35,996 bases of DNA from Acidobacteriota bacterium (lineage in GTDB: Bacteria; Actinomycetota; Acidimicrobiia; Spongiisociales; ZC4RG35): NCBI GenBank assembly GCA_022573225.1, contig JACZUI010000028.1, positions 1-35,996 on the forward strand, in the 5' to 3' direction. The notes under the pieces are model-generated. The model worked only from the letters and a program-made list of their open reading frames with translations. It was not told the DNA's origin and did not search any database. Below are positions 35,807-35,996 of the stretch, in pieces. A program made the position numbers and the translations under genes. Within the stretch, counting starts at the first letter, position 1; every line of letters begins with the position of its first letter.

Positions 35807-35996
35807 CCTCGCGGTAGGGCTCGATCATGATGCACTCGCCGGGGCACTCCTCGGCCGATTCGATGGTGTCCTCGATGAGAGCATCCGGAATTCGGGCCAG
35901 TCCACGGGCACCCTCCGGCCCATGTCCTTCGCCCTCTTCGTCGTCGAACACGACGGTGCGGTCGAAGTACTTCGACTCCTCTTTGACCACCCAAAG
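35790..35996 (-). CDS. Ferredoxin-like protein, C-terminal part (cut by window edge)
   Basis: The frame is open to the right edge, and 68 residues are visible. The end, DTIESAEECPGECIMIEP, has the last cluster cysteine followed by proline (ECPGEC) and the terminal strand typical of small 3Fe-4S/4Fe-4S ferredoxins of actinobacteria; the first cysteines would be in the missing N-terminus. An acidic loop (DDEEGEGHGPEG) is longer than usual. It could supply electrons for KorAB or a cytochrome P450, but nothing in the window decides. The 3' end overlaps the HTH gene by 17 nt. Confidence 0.65.
   Translation of the reverse strand, partial: LWVVKEESKYFDRTVVFDDEEGEGHGPEGARGLARIPDALIEDTIESAEECPGECIMIEPYREDAVIG

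Overview
The window reads as the chromosome of a moderately GC-rich actinomycete. GTG and TTG starts are frequent, genes overlap by 1-17 nt, Rho carries an actinobacterial-style Gly/Gln/Arg-rich insertion, and there is a LipJ-like hydrolase/cyclase fusion. The block rho-rpmE-DUF1385-prfA-prmC-tsaC-glyA-atp is a typical actinobacterial arrangement. Acidimicrobiia or a related lineage is my best guess; that is inference, since no rRNA is present.

Layout. (1) 1-6816 is an accessory region. It holds an IS110-family transposase cut by the window edge with a long structured 5' non-coding end; ynfA; a DUF971 gene; a second IS110 transposase that lost its C-terminal half but kept a structured 5' non-coding end; a cytoplasmic-type arylsulfatase; and a 5'-truncated primase/AAA-ATPase remnant of an integrative element lying on the 3' side of tRNA-Arg(CCG). 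Both IS110 leaders are candidates for bridge-RNA loci. (2) 6936-14935 is housekeeping: thrC, rho, rpmE, a DUF1385 membrane protein, prfA, prmC, tsaC, glyA. (3) 15052-22102 is a complete F1Fo ATP synthase operon (atpZ-like, atpI-like, atpBEFHAGDC), preceded by a promoter-like sequence and a perfect CRP-type palindrome. (4) 22112-24880 has an SRPBCC protein, a Phd/VapC-type toxin-antitoxin pair with a palindromic operator, and an ABC-F ATPase. (5) 24967-29176 is the phenylacetyl-CoA epoxidase operon paaABCDE with its TetR regulator as last gene and a PaaR-type operator over the promoter, which looks leaderless. (6) 29173-35996, mostly on the minus strand, has a small coiled-coil/membrane gene that looks frameshifted, 2-oxoacid:ferredoxin oxidoreductase korAB, an amidase, an alpha/beta-hydrolase-adenylate cyclase fusion that lost its nucleophile serine, a tandem sigma4-like HTH protein, and the C-terminal part of a ferredoxin running off the right edge.

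How parts connect. PrmC methylates the release factor encoded just upstream. GlyA, ThrC and TsaC serve amino-acid and tRNA biosynthesis, and the ATP synthase follows as its own transcription unit. KorAB needs a ferredoxin, and one lies at the right edge. A cyclic-nucleotide cyclase and a CRP-type site before the atp genes occur in the same window; a functional link is only an inference. The less ordinary material is the IS110 leaders, the tRNA-linked element remnant with its dense palindromes, a recurring CATAA/TTATG palindromic motif in the accessory region, the divergent cyclase, and the tandem-HTH gene coupled to the ferredoxin.
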